A stretch of DNA of 64,000 bases, taken from the NCBI GenBank assembly GCA_964512675.1, contig CAZEJR010000008.1, positions 1 to 64,000 on the forward strand. Reading direction: 5' to 3'. The first letter of the stretch is position 1, and every line of letters begins with the position of its first letter. A model generated the notes under the pieces. That model was given only the letters and a program-made list of their open reading frames with translations, searched no databases and had not been told where the DNA came from. Shown piece by piece: positions 44,119 through 51,657 of this stretch. The position numbers and the translations under genes were made by a program. This stretch comes from A07HB70 sp964512675. Its GTDB lineage: Archaea; Halobacteriota; Halobacteria; Halobacteriales; Haloferacaceae.

Positions 44119-45129
44119 ATGGACGGTCGAACCGGCGCGTGGGTCGCCGGCCTCGCGGCGCTCCTCGTCGGCGTGGCGACGGTCAGTGCCGCCACCGGCC
44201 CGGTCGCGGTGCCGCCCGCGCAGGTGGCCGAGGTGGCGCTCGCGGCGCTACCGTGGGTCACCACGGACGCGCCGGCGGCCCACCGGACGATCGTCCTCAG
44301 GGTGCGCCTGCCCCGCATTGCCCTCGGCGCAGTCGTCGGGTTCGCACTCGCCGCCGCGGGGACGGTGATGCAGGGGTTCTTCCGCAACCCGATGGCGGAC
44401 CCCTCAATCGTCGGCGTCTCGTCGGGAGCGGCTGTCGGGGCCGTCGCCGTCATCGTCACCGGCGCGACGCTCCCGTTCGGCCTCGGCCTGCCCGCGGCGG
44501 CGTTCGCGGGCGCGCTCCTCGCCGCGTTCGGTGTCTACCTGATCGCGAGCGAGGGCGGGCGAACGCCCGTGGCGACGCTGCTCCTCGCCGGCGTCGCCGT
44601 CCAGACGCTTCTCGGTGCCGTCGTCTCGTTCGCGCTTGTCCACGCCGGCGAGGGGATCCGCGAGGCGGTGTTCTGGCTGATGGGACACCTCCACGACAGC
44701 ACGTGGGGGAAGGTCCGGCTGGTGACACTCGTCGCGGTCCCCTGTGTCCTCCTGTTGCTCCCGTTCGCGCGCGATCTCAACGCCCTGCTCCTCGGCGAGG
44801 CGGACGCACAGGCCGTCGGCGTCGAGGTAGAGCGCACCCGGCGGCTGCTGCTCGCGACGGCGAGTGTCGTCACCGCCGCCGCCGTCGCCGTCGCGGGCGT
44901 CGTCGGCTTCGTCGGTCTCGTCGTCCCGCACGTGATGCGGCTCCTGGTCGGACCGGACCACCGCATCCTCCTCCCGACGAGCGCGGTCGCGGGCGCCGTC
45001 TTCCTCGTCGCCGCCGACACCGTCGCGCGCGTCGGCGCGGCAGAACTCCCGGTCGGTATCGTCACTGCTGCCGTCGGCGCACCGTTCTTTCTCTACCTGC
45101 TCCGCACTCGGGAGGTGCGAACGGCGTGA
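44119..45129 (+). CDS. btuC: Cobalamin/iron-siderophore ABC transporter permease
   Basis: 336-residue FecCD/BtuC-type permease with about ten membrane helices. Signatures: RLPRIALGAVVGFALAAAGT, MQGFFRNPMADPSIVGVSSG, WLMGHLHDSTWG, and VAGVVGFVGLVVPHVMRLLV with the cytoplasmic coupling loop. The ATG at 44119 is followed by a short polar N-terminus and then the first helix. Partner of the BtuD ATPase (4-nt overlap) and the divergent BtuF. Confidence 0.93.
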   Translation: MDGRTGAWVAGLAALLVGVATVSAATGPVAVPPAQVAEVALAALPWVTTDAPAAHRTIVLRVRLPRIALGAVVGFALAAAGTVMQGFFRNPMADPSIVGVSSGAAVGAVAVIVTGATLPFGLGLPAAAFAGALLAAFGVYLIASEGGRTPVATLLLAGVAVQTLLGAVVSFALVHAGEGIREAVFWLMGHLHDSTWGKVRLVTLVAVPCVLLLLPFARDLNALLLGEADAQAVGVEVERTRRLLLATASVVTAAAVAVAGVVGFVGLVVPHVMRLLVGPDHRILLPTSAVAGAVFLVAADTVARVGAAELPVGIVTAAVGAPFFLYLLRTREVRTA

Positions 45130-46433
45130 CCGGCCTCGTCGCGTCGGATCTCGTCGTCGACCGGAGAGACCGGCGCGTCCTCGACGGCGTCTCGTTTCGC
45201 GCCCGGTCGGGCGAGGTCGTCGGTCTCGTCGGCCCGAACGGAGCGGGCAAGACGACACTCCTGCGGGCGTGTAACGGGTCGCTCGCGCCGACGTCGGGAA
45301 CCGTCACGATCGACGGCGACCGGGTCGGAGAGCTGTCGGCACGCGAGACGGCCCGCCGGGTCGCGACGGTGCCACAGGAGCCGTCGCTCGGCTTCGACTT
45401 TCCCGTCCGCGAGGCCGTCGCGATCGGACGGACGGCCCACGTTCCGCGGTTCGGTCGCCGCGGGTCGGACGACCGCGCGGCGGTCGACCGGGCGCTCGAC
45501 CGCGCCGCGGCGACGGGGCTCGCCGACCGACCGGTGACCGAACTCAGCGGCGGCGAGCGCGCGCGGGTCTCGCTCGCCCGGGCGCTGACACAGGCGGCGC
45601 CCGTCCTCCTCCTCGACGAGCCGACGGCGAATCTCGACGTCGGGCACCAGGTCCGGACGCTCTCGCTCGTCCGCGGCCTCGCCGGCGAGGGGGGACGCGC
45701 CGTCGTCGCGGCGGTCCACGACCTCGACCTCGCCGCGCGGTTCTGCGACCGCCTCGTCCTCCTCGCCGACGGGGTGGTCCGCGCCACGGGCGACCCGGCA
45801 GACGTCCTCGTGCCCGACGCCCTCACCGACGCGTTCGGGGTCCGGACCCGCGTGGACGTCGACGAGGCGACCGGACGTCCGCGGGTGACGGCGCTCCCGG
45901 ACGGCCCCGAAGCGGGGCGCTCCCGGGCGCGTTCGTCCGCCGGCGCGCCGTCGACGGGGCGGGTCCACGTCGTCGGGGGCGACGGGCGTGCGGCGCGGCA
46001 CCTCCGGACGCTGGCCGAGGCCGGCCACGACGTGAGCGTCGGCCCCGTCTCGGCGGTGGACCCGGACGCCCGCGTCGCGTCGGGCCTGACCCGCGACCGC
46101 GTCGTCGTCCCGCCACACGGCGACGTGACCGGCGACGACGCCGACCGGGTCCGGACACTCGCCGCCACGGCCGACGTCGTCGTCGTCCCAGACGTGCCGG
46201 TGTCGCCGGGGATCCGCGGGACGCTCGCCGACCTCGCCGACCTCGCGGGCGTGTCGACGCCGCTTCTCGTCGTCGACGACCGGCCGCTCCCGGATCGTAA
46301 CTACGCCGGCGCGGCGGGACGACAGACGTGGACACGCCTGACCGACACCGGACGGGTCGTGCCGGCGGCAGCCGTCGCCGGCGCGGTCCAGAGTGCGCTC
46401 GGTGAGCGGCCCGGGCAGAGCGACACGCACTAG
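45126..46433 (+). CDS. btuD: Cobalamin ABC transporter ATP-binding protein with C-terminal extension
   Basis: 435 residues: residues 1 to about 255 are an ABC ATPase (Walker A GPNGAGKTT near 36-44, ATVPQEPSLGFDFPV as Q-loop, signature ELSGGERARVSLARAL, Walker B LLLDEPTANLD, H-loop AAVHDLDLAARF). The last 160 residues or so form a separate alpha/beta domain starting GRVHVVGGDGRAARHL, with ADVVVVPDVPVSPG and LLVVDDR segments. Haloarchaeal BtuD proteins are known to be long. The extension's function is not known to me. Confidence 0.92.
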   Translation: MTGLVASDLVVDRRDRRVLDGVSFRARSGEVVGLVGPNGAGKTTLLRACNGSLAPTSGTVTIDGDRVGELSARETARRVATVPQEPSLGFDFPVREAVAIGRTAHVPRFGRRGSDDRAAVDRALDRAAATGLADRPVTELSGGERARVSLARALTQAAPVLLLDEPTANLDVGHQVRTLSLVRGLAGEGGRAVVAAVHDLDLAARFCDRLVLLADGVVRATGDPADVLVPDALTDAFGVRTRVDVDEATGRPRVTALPDGPEAGRSRARSSAGAPSTGRVHVVGGDGRAARHLRTLAEAGHDVSVGPVSAVDPDARVASGLTRDRVVVPPHGDVTGDDADRVRTLAATADVVVVPDVPVSPGIRGTLADLADLAGVSTPLLVVDDRPLPDRNYAGAAGRQTWTRLTDTGRVVPAAAVAGAVQSALGERPGQSDTH

Positions 46434-46456
46434 TCCGTAGCGCGCCCACGGTCTGT

Positions 46457-47440
46457 ATGGAGCGACCCTGCGTCCGTGTCGCCCGGACGGAGGGCGAGGC
46501 GACCCGGTCACGCCTCGCCGAGACCGACCTCCTCGACAGGCGATACCGCATCGACGTCGCCGACGGCGACCTCTACCTGCCCGTCGAGGACCCGACGGCG
46601 GTCCCGGACGACCTCGCGGTCGTCGACCACCGGGTCGAGGCGCGCGAGCGACAGACGACACCGGCGGACGTCCTCGGGTGGGAGCCGACCTACGAGCGCG
46701 TCGGGAGCGTGGTCGTCCTCGACGAGGACGACCCGGACCGCGCCAGCGAGGCGGCGGCGGCGGTGATGGACTCCGACCTCCCCTGCGAGACGGTCGTCGC
46801 CCGTGCGTCGAAGGTGGCGGGTGAGTTCCGGGTCCGGGAGTTCGACGTGCTCGCGGGGACCGACACCGAGACGTGCCACCGCGAGTACGGCCACGAGTTC
46901 CGCCTCGACATCGCCGCAGTGTACTTCTCCCCACGGCTGGCGACGGAGCGTCACCGGGTCGCCGAGCAGACAGTCGAGGACGACCGTGTCGTCGACATGT
47001 TCGCCGGTGTCGGGCCGTTCGCGGTGCCGATGGCCGCACGGGGCGCAGACGTCCTCGCCGTCGACAAGAACCCCGTCGCAGCCCGGTACTGCCGGGAGAA
47101 CGTCCGCCGGAACGGCGTGGCCGACCGCGTCGAGGTCCGGGCGGCGGACGTCCGCGACGTCGCCGCCGACGCGTCCGGCGGCGCCAGCCGGATCGTGATG
47201 AACCTCCCGCACTCCGCAGCCGGGTTTCTGCCGAGCGCCGTCGCGTTCGCCGGCGACGACTGTCTGGTCCACTACTACGACATCCAGGCCGAAGACGACC
47301 CGTTCGGGCCGGCACGCCGTGCCGCCGAGGCGGCTGTCGAGGGGACAGCGTACGGGGTCTCCGTCGACGACGAGCGGGTGGTCCGGTCGTACGCGCCCCA
47401 CGAACTGAACGTGCGGGTGGACCTACGGCTGCGGCGGTAG
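46457..47440 (+). CDS. trm5: tRNA (guanine(37)-N1)-methyltransferase Trm5
   Basis: 327-residue SAM-dependent methylase making m1G37 next to the anticodon, needed for reading-frame maintenance. Middle domain TCHREYGHEFRLDIAAVYFS then PRLATERHRV, SAM motif VVDMFAGVGPFAVPMAA, acidic VLAVDKNPVAARYC, and the catalytic-site NLPHSAAGFLP. ATG at 46457, 23 nt after btuD. It directly precedes a tRNA-Thr gene. Confidence 0.93.
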   Translation: MERPCVRVARTEGEATRSRLAETDLLDRRYRIDVADGDLYLPVEDPTAVPDDLAVVDHRVEARERQTTPADVLGWEPTYERVGSVVVLDEDDPDRASEAAAAVMDSDLPCETVVARASKVAGEFRVREFDVLAGTDTETCHREYGHEFRLDIAAVYFSPRLATERHRVAEQTVEDDRVVDMFAGVGPFAVPMAARGADVLAVDKNPVAARYCRENVRRNGVADRVEVRAADVRDVAADASGGASRIVMNLPHSAAGFLPSAVAFAGDDCLVHYYDIQAEDDPFGPARRAAEAAVEGTAYGVSVDDERVVRSYAPHELNVRVDLRLRR

Positions 47441-47461
47441 ACACGACGGCCGAGTCGGAAC

Positions 47462-47468
47462 GCTTTTT
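47462..47468 (+). promoter_or_regulatory. TATA-like element before tRNA-Thr
   Basis: GCTTTTT centred about 30 nt before the first base of the mature tRNA, the expected place for an archaeal tRNA promoter. Confidence 0.45.
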
Positions 47469-47494
47469 CGCCCGACAGCGATACGGTCTGACGT

Positions 47495-47567
47495 GCCGGT
47501 GTAGCTCAGCTGGCAGAGCGATTCCTTCGTAAGGAATAGGCCGAGGGTTCAAATCCCTCCACCGGCT
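47495..47567 (+). tRNA. tRNA-Thr (anticodon CGT)
   Basis: 73-nt cloverleaf: 7-bp acceptor stem (GCCGGTG/CACCGGC), D-arm GCTC...GAGC, 5-bp anticodon stem ATTCC/GGAAT with loop TTCGTAA giving anticodon CGT (reads ACG), 5-bp T stem GAGGG/CCCTC with loop TTCAAAT, and discriminator T, as expected for archaeal tRNA-Thr. No intron and no encoded CCA. The 3' half probably served as the integration site of the downstream element. Confidence 0.97.
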
Positions 47568-47568
47568 T
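47548..47568 (+). repeat. Candidate attachment site (tRNA-Thr 3' end)
   Basis: The 21 bases covering the T-loop, T-stem 3' strand and acceptor 3' strand match 49948-49968 at 18 of 21 positions. Integrases commonly recombine at tRNA 3' ends, so this would be the tRNA-side attachment site of the small element. Confidence 0.55.
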
Positions 47569-47610
47569 TCGATCATACGTTCAAGTTCCTGTGGCTGCTT
47601 AGAGACACGT

Positions 47611-48867
47611 GTGTTCGAACAGGACGCGCGCCTCGACGCCCTCCACGACCGCATCGAGGACTCCGATGTCCTCACCCCCGAGGATAAACATCTGCTCTTC
47701 CGGTTCTCCGACGAGACGGGGGTCGACAACTACTCAGCCGCTCGCCGGGTCAAACTCCTCCAGCACTGCACGTTGCTGGCCGGCGACTCCCGGAAGTACG
47801 ACCCCGAGGACCTGCCGGAGCCGAGCATCGCCGACATCGTCGGCGAGAGCGACGAGGCCAAACAGAAGGCGAAACGGTACGTCAGCTGGATCAACCGCAA
47901 CTACGACAGCGAGGAGAGCAAGCGCGACCACCGCGTCGCGCTCCGGATGCTCGGTGGCCACGTGAGACGGCGACTACGGGGAGGAGAAACCGTCGAGCGT
48001 TGAGTGGATCTCCGCAGAACTCCCGGCCAACTACGACGCCAAACCGGACCCGACGAAGACGTGGGAGTGGGACGACCACATCCGGCCGACGCTGGACCAC
48101 GCGGCCAACGCTCGCAACAGGGCCGCCATCGCCGTCTGCTGGGACGCCGGCCCTCGCTCGGGCGAGTTCCAGGCGCTTACCGTCGGCGACGTGAGAGACC
48201 ACGAGTACGGGATGGAGATCAGCGTCGACGGCAAACAGGGCCAGCGGTCGGTCACCCTCGTCCCGTCGGTGCCGTACCTCCGGCGCTGCTGGAGGTCCAC
48301 CCGCGCCGGGACGACCCCGACGCGCCGCTGTGGGGCAAGCTCAGCGACGGCAGCGAGATGAGCTACAACGCGAAGCCGAAGATGCTCCGCGACCCAGCGG
48401 ACAAGGCGGCCAAGAACGGGGAGCTCCGGAAGCCATCGAAGATGATGTTCACCAACCTGCGGAAGTCTTCGGCGAGTTACTTGGCGCGGAACAACGTCTC
48501 GCAACACCATCTTGAGCGCCACCGTGGCTGGGAGCAGAACAGCGAACAGGCCACCCGCTACATCGGCACGTTCGCGGAGGACACCGCTCGAGAGGTGGCA
48601 CGGGCGCACGGTGTCGACGTCTCCGAGGACGAGATCGATCCAGTGGGTCCCATCGACTGTCCTCGGTGCCAGCGGGAGACGCCACGCGACGAGGCGCAGT
48701 GCATGTGGTGCGGGCAGGTGTTGAGCAAGAAGGGCGTCGAGAAGGTCGAAGCGCGGCACGACCGGCTGTTCGAATCGGCCTTGGAGGCCGAGGGTGAGAT
48801 GAAGGAACATCTGGAGAACACCCAGGAGCGGCTGGACGAACTGCGGGCGCTGGGGATCGAAGTGTAG
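47611..48867 (+). pseudogene. Tyrosine recombinase (phage/element integrase), frameshifted
   Basis: A complete haloarchaeal integrase of about 418 residues spread over frames 1, 2 and 1. The N-terminal core-binding part starts at GTG 47611 (LTPEDKHLLFRFSDETG). It loses frame at about 47962-47966, where removing one A restores HVDGDYGEEKPSSVEW. The middle part carries the first catalytic Arg (WDAGPRSGEFQAL). It loses frame again near 48282-48290, where one missing G would restore YLRRWLEVHP. The C-terminal part has MFTNLRKSSAS (Arg), LERHRGW (His) and the Tyr nucleophile in TRYIGTF, then a zinc ribbon (CPRC...CMWC). All catalytic residues persist, so inactivation looks recent. Confidence 0.88.
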
Positions 48868-48918
48868 CTGACACCGTTCCCCCGAATGTCGATGACATTA
48901 GAAAATCCGAGCACGTCA

Positions 48919-48954
48919 TCGGTCACGATGTGTGAACAGTCACACCGTGACCGA
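48919..48954. other. Inverted repeat, possible terminator or operator
   Basis: Left arm 48919-48935 (TCGGTCACGATGTGTGA) and right arm 48940-48954, complementary except for a two-base bulge, around the loop ACAG. It starts 52 nt past the integrase stop. Possible transcription terminator, regulator site or end of a lost mobile sequence. Confidence 0.5.
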
Positions 48955-49165
48955 CCGGCGTTCCGGGACTCGGACCCCTCGTCCGGCTGGCAGCCGCCAC
49001 TCGCATCCCGGCGGTCGAAGCCACGAACGACCGATCCCCGGGAGACAGCTCGGCGTGTTCCCGAACGTGACTCCCGTGGACGTGCCGCGGAGGAACGCAC
49101 GAGGAAAGCCACAACACGGCAGCGCCGCCCGGCTCGGTACGTGTCGGCGACAGGTTCACCTGGGT

Positions 49166-49182
49166 GTATACACGACGTATAC
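49166..49182. promoter_or_regulatory. Paired GTATAC palindromes, candidate VapB operator
   Basis: Two GTATAC palindromes (49166-49171 and 49177-49182) spaced 11 bp start to start, one helical turn, ending 2 nt before the vapB GTG. The first is part of a perfect 10-bp palindrome GTGTATACAC. The position suits autorepression by VapB. Confidence 0.5.
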
Positions 49183-49184
49183 TC

Positions 49185-49379
49185 GTGAGCACCACCATCC
49201 GGGTCGACGACGCGACGAAGGAGAAACTCGAGCGACTGAAACGAGACGACGAGACATGGACCGAGTTCCTGAGCCGACTCGTCGACGACGAGGACCCCGT
49301 CGATACGGGCTCGTGGTCCCCCGAACAGGCGGCACAGGCGCGCGAGCAACTCGAACGGTCGCGGGAGAGCTTCGAGTGA
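49185..49379 (+). CDS. vapB: VapB-family antitoxin
   Basis: 64-residue ribbon-helix-helix-type antitoxin: STTIRVDDATKEKLERLKRD matches the DNA-binding RHH pattern, and the acidic C-terminal half (DDEDPVDTG..., QAREQLERSRESFE) is suited to wrap the toxin. Its TGA overlaps the toxin GTG (GTGA). The GTG at 49185 is preferred; an in-frame GTG at 49164 lies within the operator-like palindromes. Confidence 0.85.
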   Translation: MSTTIRVDDATKEKLERLKRDDETWTEFLSRLVDDEDPVDTGSWSPEQAAQAREQLERSRESFE

Positions 49380-49771
49380 CGTTCCTCGACACGTCGGTGA
49401 TCATCGACATGCTCGATCCGAGCGTCGACGGCGTCGAAGCGGCCGCAGAGCACCACGGGCGGCCGTTTCTCACCTCGTCGATCTGCGTCTTCGAGGTGCT
49501 GAACGGTGTTCTCGGCAGCGGGTCGACAGATGTCGTCGCCGAGCGCAACCGGTTCGGCGGCGTGCGGGCTCTCGAGTTCAACGACCGCCTCGCTCTCGAG
49601 GCCGCCCGACTCCAGGACGAGCTCGTAAGCGACGGCGACAGGCTGGCGGCCCGTGACGCGATAATCGCCGCGACGGCCCGGTCGACGGGCGACCACCTCC
49701 TCGTCGCCGACACCGACTTTCGGACCAGCCTGCTCGAGTCACGGATGGACGTGACCAACCTCACCGACTGA
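49376..49771 (+). CDS. vapC: VapC-family PIN-domain toxin ribonuclease
   Basis: 131-residue PIN nuclease. Acidic active-site residues are Asp5 (TFLDTSVIIDML), Glu40 (CVFEVLNG), Asp94 (AARDAIIAATA) and Asp112 (VADTDF), a complete PIN set, so it is probably active when released from VapB. Known VapC toxins cleave tRNA or rRNA. Located inside the presumed integrated element next to a dead integrase, where it could favour retention of the segment. Confidence 0.88.
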   Translation: MTFLDTSVIIDMLDPSVDGVEAAAEHHGRPFLTSSICVFEVLNGVLGSGSTDVVAERNRFGGVRALEFNDRLALEAARLQDELVSDGDRLAARDAIIAATARSTGDHLLVADTDFRTSLLESRMDVTNLTD

Positions 49772-49947
49772 CAGGGTACGGATCGTGTGGCTCCGGTGTC
49801 TCGAAGGCATCGGGCGTCCTCGAGAACCCGACCGAATCCGAGAGATTAGCGGGCTCGTCGGTCGGGCGAGCAACCGCTCGTTCCGTCGACCCGGAAGCGA
49901 TCCCCGACTGGACCCGTTCCATCGACCGCCGGCATCTGAACCTCTAC

Positions 49948-49968
49948 TTCAGCTCCCTCTACCGGCTT
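49948..49968 (+). repeat. Degenerate copy of the tRNA-Thr 3' end, candidate distal attachment site
   Basis: Same orientation as the tRNA and 18 of 21 identical to 47548-47568, including the 8-base block ACCGGCTT and the 6-base block TCCCTC. The two copies are exactly 2,400 bp apart and enclose the integrase remnant and vapBC. Confidence 0.5.
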
Positions 49969-50155
49969 CACGCCGCGGACCAGAGGATCGTCGGCACCAC
50001 GGATCGTTCGCGCGCCGGGGGCCACGCTCCGGCGCCTCGAGGCCGGCTGCGCTGTCTGTCGTGTCCTCGGGACCGTGCGCCGCGACGACGACACCGCGGT
50101 CCGGTGGATTCGAGTGACGTGTCCCACCGACTGCCGGTCGAGGGGGTCCAAACGG

Positions 50156-50162
50156 CTTATTA
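50156..50162 (+). promoter_or_regulatory. TATA box before the KaiC-like gene
   Basis: CTTATTA centred 26 nt before the ATG at 50185, in an AT-richer patch. It fits a leaderless transcript and supports that ATG over an upstream start at 50104. Confidence 0.6.
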
Positions 50163-50184
50163 CCACCGCGCGGCAGAACGAAAT

Positions 50185-51657
50185 ATGTCTGAGAGCGCAA
50201 GCAGCCGGGTGTCGGTGGGGGTTCCGGGCGTCGACGAGGTGCTGGACGGCGGCCTGCTCCCCGGGCGGTCGTACATGCTCCGTGGCGGCGCGGGGACGGG
50301 CAAGACGATCGTCGGCTTTCACTACCTGACGGCGGGCGTCGCAGCCGGCGAGTCGTGTCTGTTCGTCGCGTTCGAGGAGTCCGCGGCGAACGTGCGCGAA
50401 AACGCCGCGGCACTCGGGGTCGACCTCGGCGGCGTCGAGATCCTCGACCTGAGCCCGAGCGCGGACCGGTTCCTCGAGGAGGAGCAGTACAGCGTCTTCG
50501 CGCCCGACGAGGTGGAGAACCGGTCGGTGACCGACGAGATCGTCGCCGCGGTCGAGTCGGTCGATCCGGACCGCGTCTTCGTCGACCCGATCACACAGCT
50601 CCAGTACCTCTCTGCGGACGACTTCCAGTTCCGTCAGGAGGTTGCGGGGCTGATGAGCTACCTCGGCGGTCGGGGCGCGACGACACTGTTCACCACCCAG
50701 CCCACGCCGACCCGGCCGGACGACGACCTCCAGTACATCTGTGACGGGGCGATCACCCTCCGCCACGGCGAGTCTGGACGGTCGCTGAGCGTCGTGAAGT
50801 TCCGCGGATCGGACTTCCGGAGCGGGCGCCACGCGCTCCGGATCGACGCCGAGGGGATCGCGGTGTTTCCGACGCTCGTCCCCGGTGAGCACGACCAGCC
50901 GTTCGACCTCGAGCAGATCGGATCGGGCGTCGACGAGCTCGACACGCTCCTCGGCGGCGGCGTCGAGCGTGGCACCGTCACGGTCGTCAGCGGGCCGAGC
51001 GGCGTCGGCAAGAGCACGACCGGGACGCACTTTCTGGTCCGGGCCGCGGCCCGCGACGAGCGCGCCGTTGCCTACCTGTTCGAGGAGAGCGAGGCGTCGC
51101 TACGTCACCGCTCGCGGGCGATCGGCCTGCCGGTCGACGAGATGCTCGACGACGGCAGCCTCGCGTTCGAGTACGTCGAGCCGCTGGCGCTCTCCTCGGA
51201 CGAGTTCGCGAGTCGAGTCCGGACGGAGGTCGAGGACCGGGACGCCCGGGTCGTGATGATAGACGGCACCATGGGCTACCGGCTCTCGCTCCGGGGAGAC
51301 GAGTCGGGGCTCGTGAGCGAACTCCACGCGCTCGTGCGATACCTGCGGAACGTCGGCGTCACCGTGATCCTGATAGAAGAGACCGGCTCGGTCACGGGCG
51401 AGTTCGAGCCGACCCGGGAGGGGATCAGCTACCTCGCGGACAACATCCTGTTTCTCCGCTACCTCGAGCTCGAGGGCGAGATCCGGCGCGCAGTCGGGGT
51501 GTTGAAAAAGCGCCTCGGACCGTTCGAGTCGACGCTGCGCGAGCTCCGTATCCGCGAGGACGGCCTGTGGATCGGCGACCCGCTCGACGACCTCCGGGGC
51601 GTACTCACGGGGACGCCGGAGTGGGCCGACGACGGGGGAGACCGGACCAGTAGATGA
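50185..51657 (+). CDS. KaiC-like RecA-superfamily ATPase (two domains)
   Basis: 490-residue protein with two KaiC domains. Domain 1: Walker A GGAGTGKT (residues 34-41), Glu64-Glu65 in FEES, Walker B RVFVD (Asp134). Domain 2: Walker A GPSGVGKST (270-278), Glu300-Glu301, Walker B VVMID (Asp360). By eye, cyanobacterial KaiC Ser431 aligns with Ser415 here, and Thr432 with Tyr416, so a full two-site phosphorylation cycle is unlikely. No KaiA or KaiB is nearby. Archaeal KaiC-like proteins are thought to act as signalling ATPases. Its stop overlaps the ATG of a LOV-domain kinase-like gene (ATGA), pointing to a joint signalling unit. Confidence 0.9.
   Translation: MSESASSRVSVGVPGVDEVLDGGLLPGRSYMLRGGAGTGKTIVGFHYLTAGVAAGESCLFVAFEESAANVRENAAALGVDLGGVEILDLSPSADRFLEEEQYSVFAPDEVENRSVTDEIVAAVESVDPDRVFVDPITQLQYLSADDFQFRQEVAGLMSYLGGRGATTLFTTQPTPTRPDDDLQYICDGAITLRHGESGRSLSVVKFRGSDFRSGRHALRIDAEGIAVFPTLVPGEHDQPFDLEQIGSGVDELDTLLGGGVERGTVTVVSGPSGVGKSTTGTHFLVRAAARDERAVAYLFEESEASLRHRSRAIGLPVDEMLDDGSLAFEYVEPLALSSDEFASRVRTEVEDRDARVVMIDGTMGYRLSLRGDESGLVSELHALVRYLRNVGVTVILIEETGSVTGEFEPTREGISYLADNILFLRYLELEGEIRRAVGVLKKRLGPFESTLRELRIREDGLWIGDPLDDLRGVLTGTPEWADDGGDRTSR

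Larger units (their letters stand above)
48868..49184. other. Non-coding stretch between integrase remnant and vapB
   Basis: 317 nt without a supportable gene. It is locally less GC-rich after the integrase stop (ATGACATTAGAAAATCC) and contains a strong inverted repeat at 48919-48954 and the vapBC operator-like region at its right end. The middle part reads as open in several frames but resembles no protein. Confidence 0.5.
49772..50184. other. Gene-free stretch with possible decayed coding sequence and att-like repeat
   Basis: 413 nt between vapC and the KaiC-like gene. One plus-strand frame reads DPEAIPDWTRSIDRRHLNLY followed by FSSLYRLHAADQRIVG, with protein-like composition but no family I recognise and no intact start-to-stop gene. 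The candidate right attachment site (49948-49968) lies inside this stretch. The KaiC promoter is at the right end. Confidence 0.4.

Noticed and set aside
47611..48867. Programmed frameshifting in the integrase
   Set aside because: Two separate shifts at sites without a recognisable slippery sequence fit random indels or sequence errors better.
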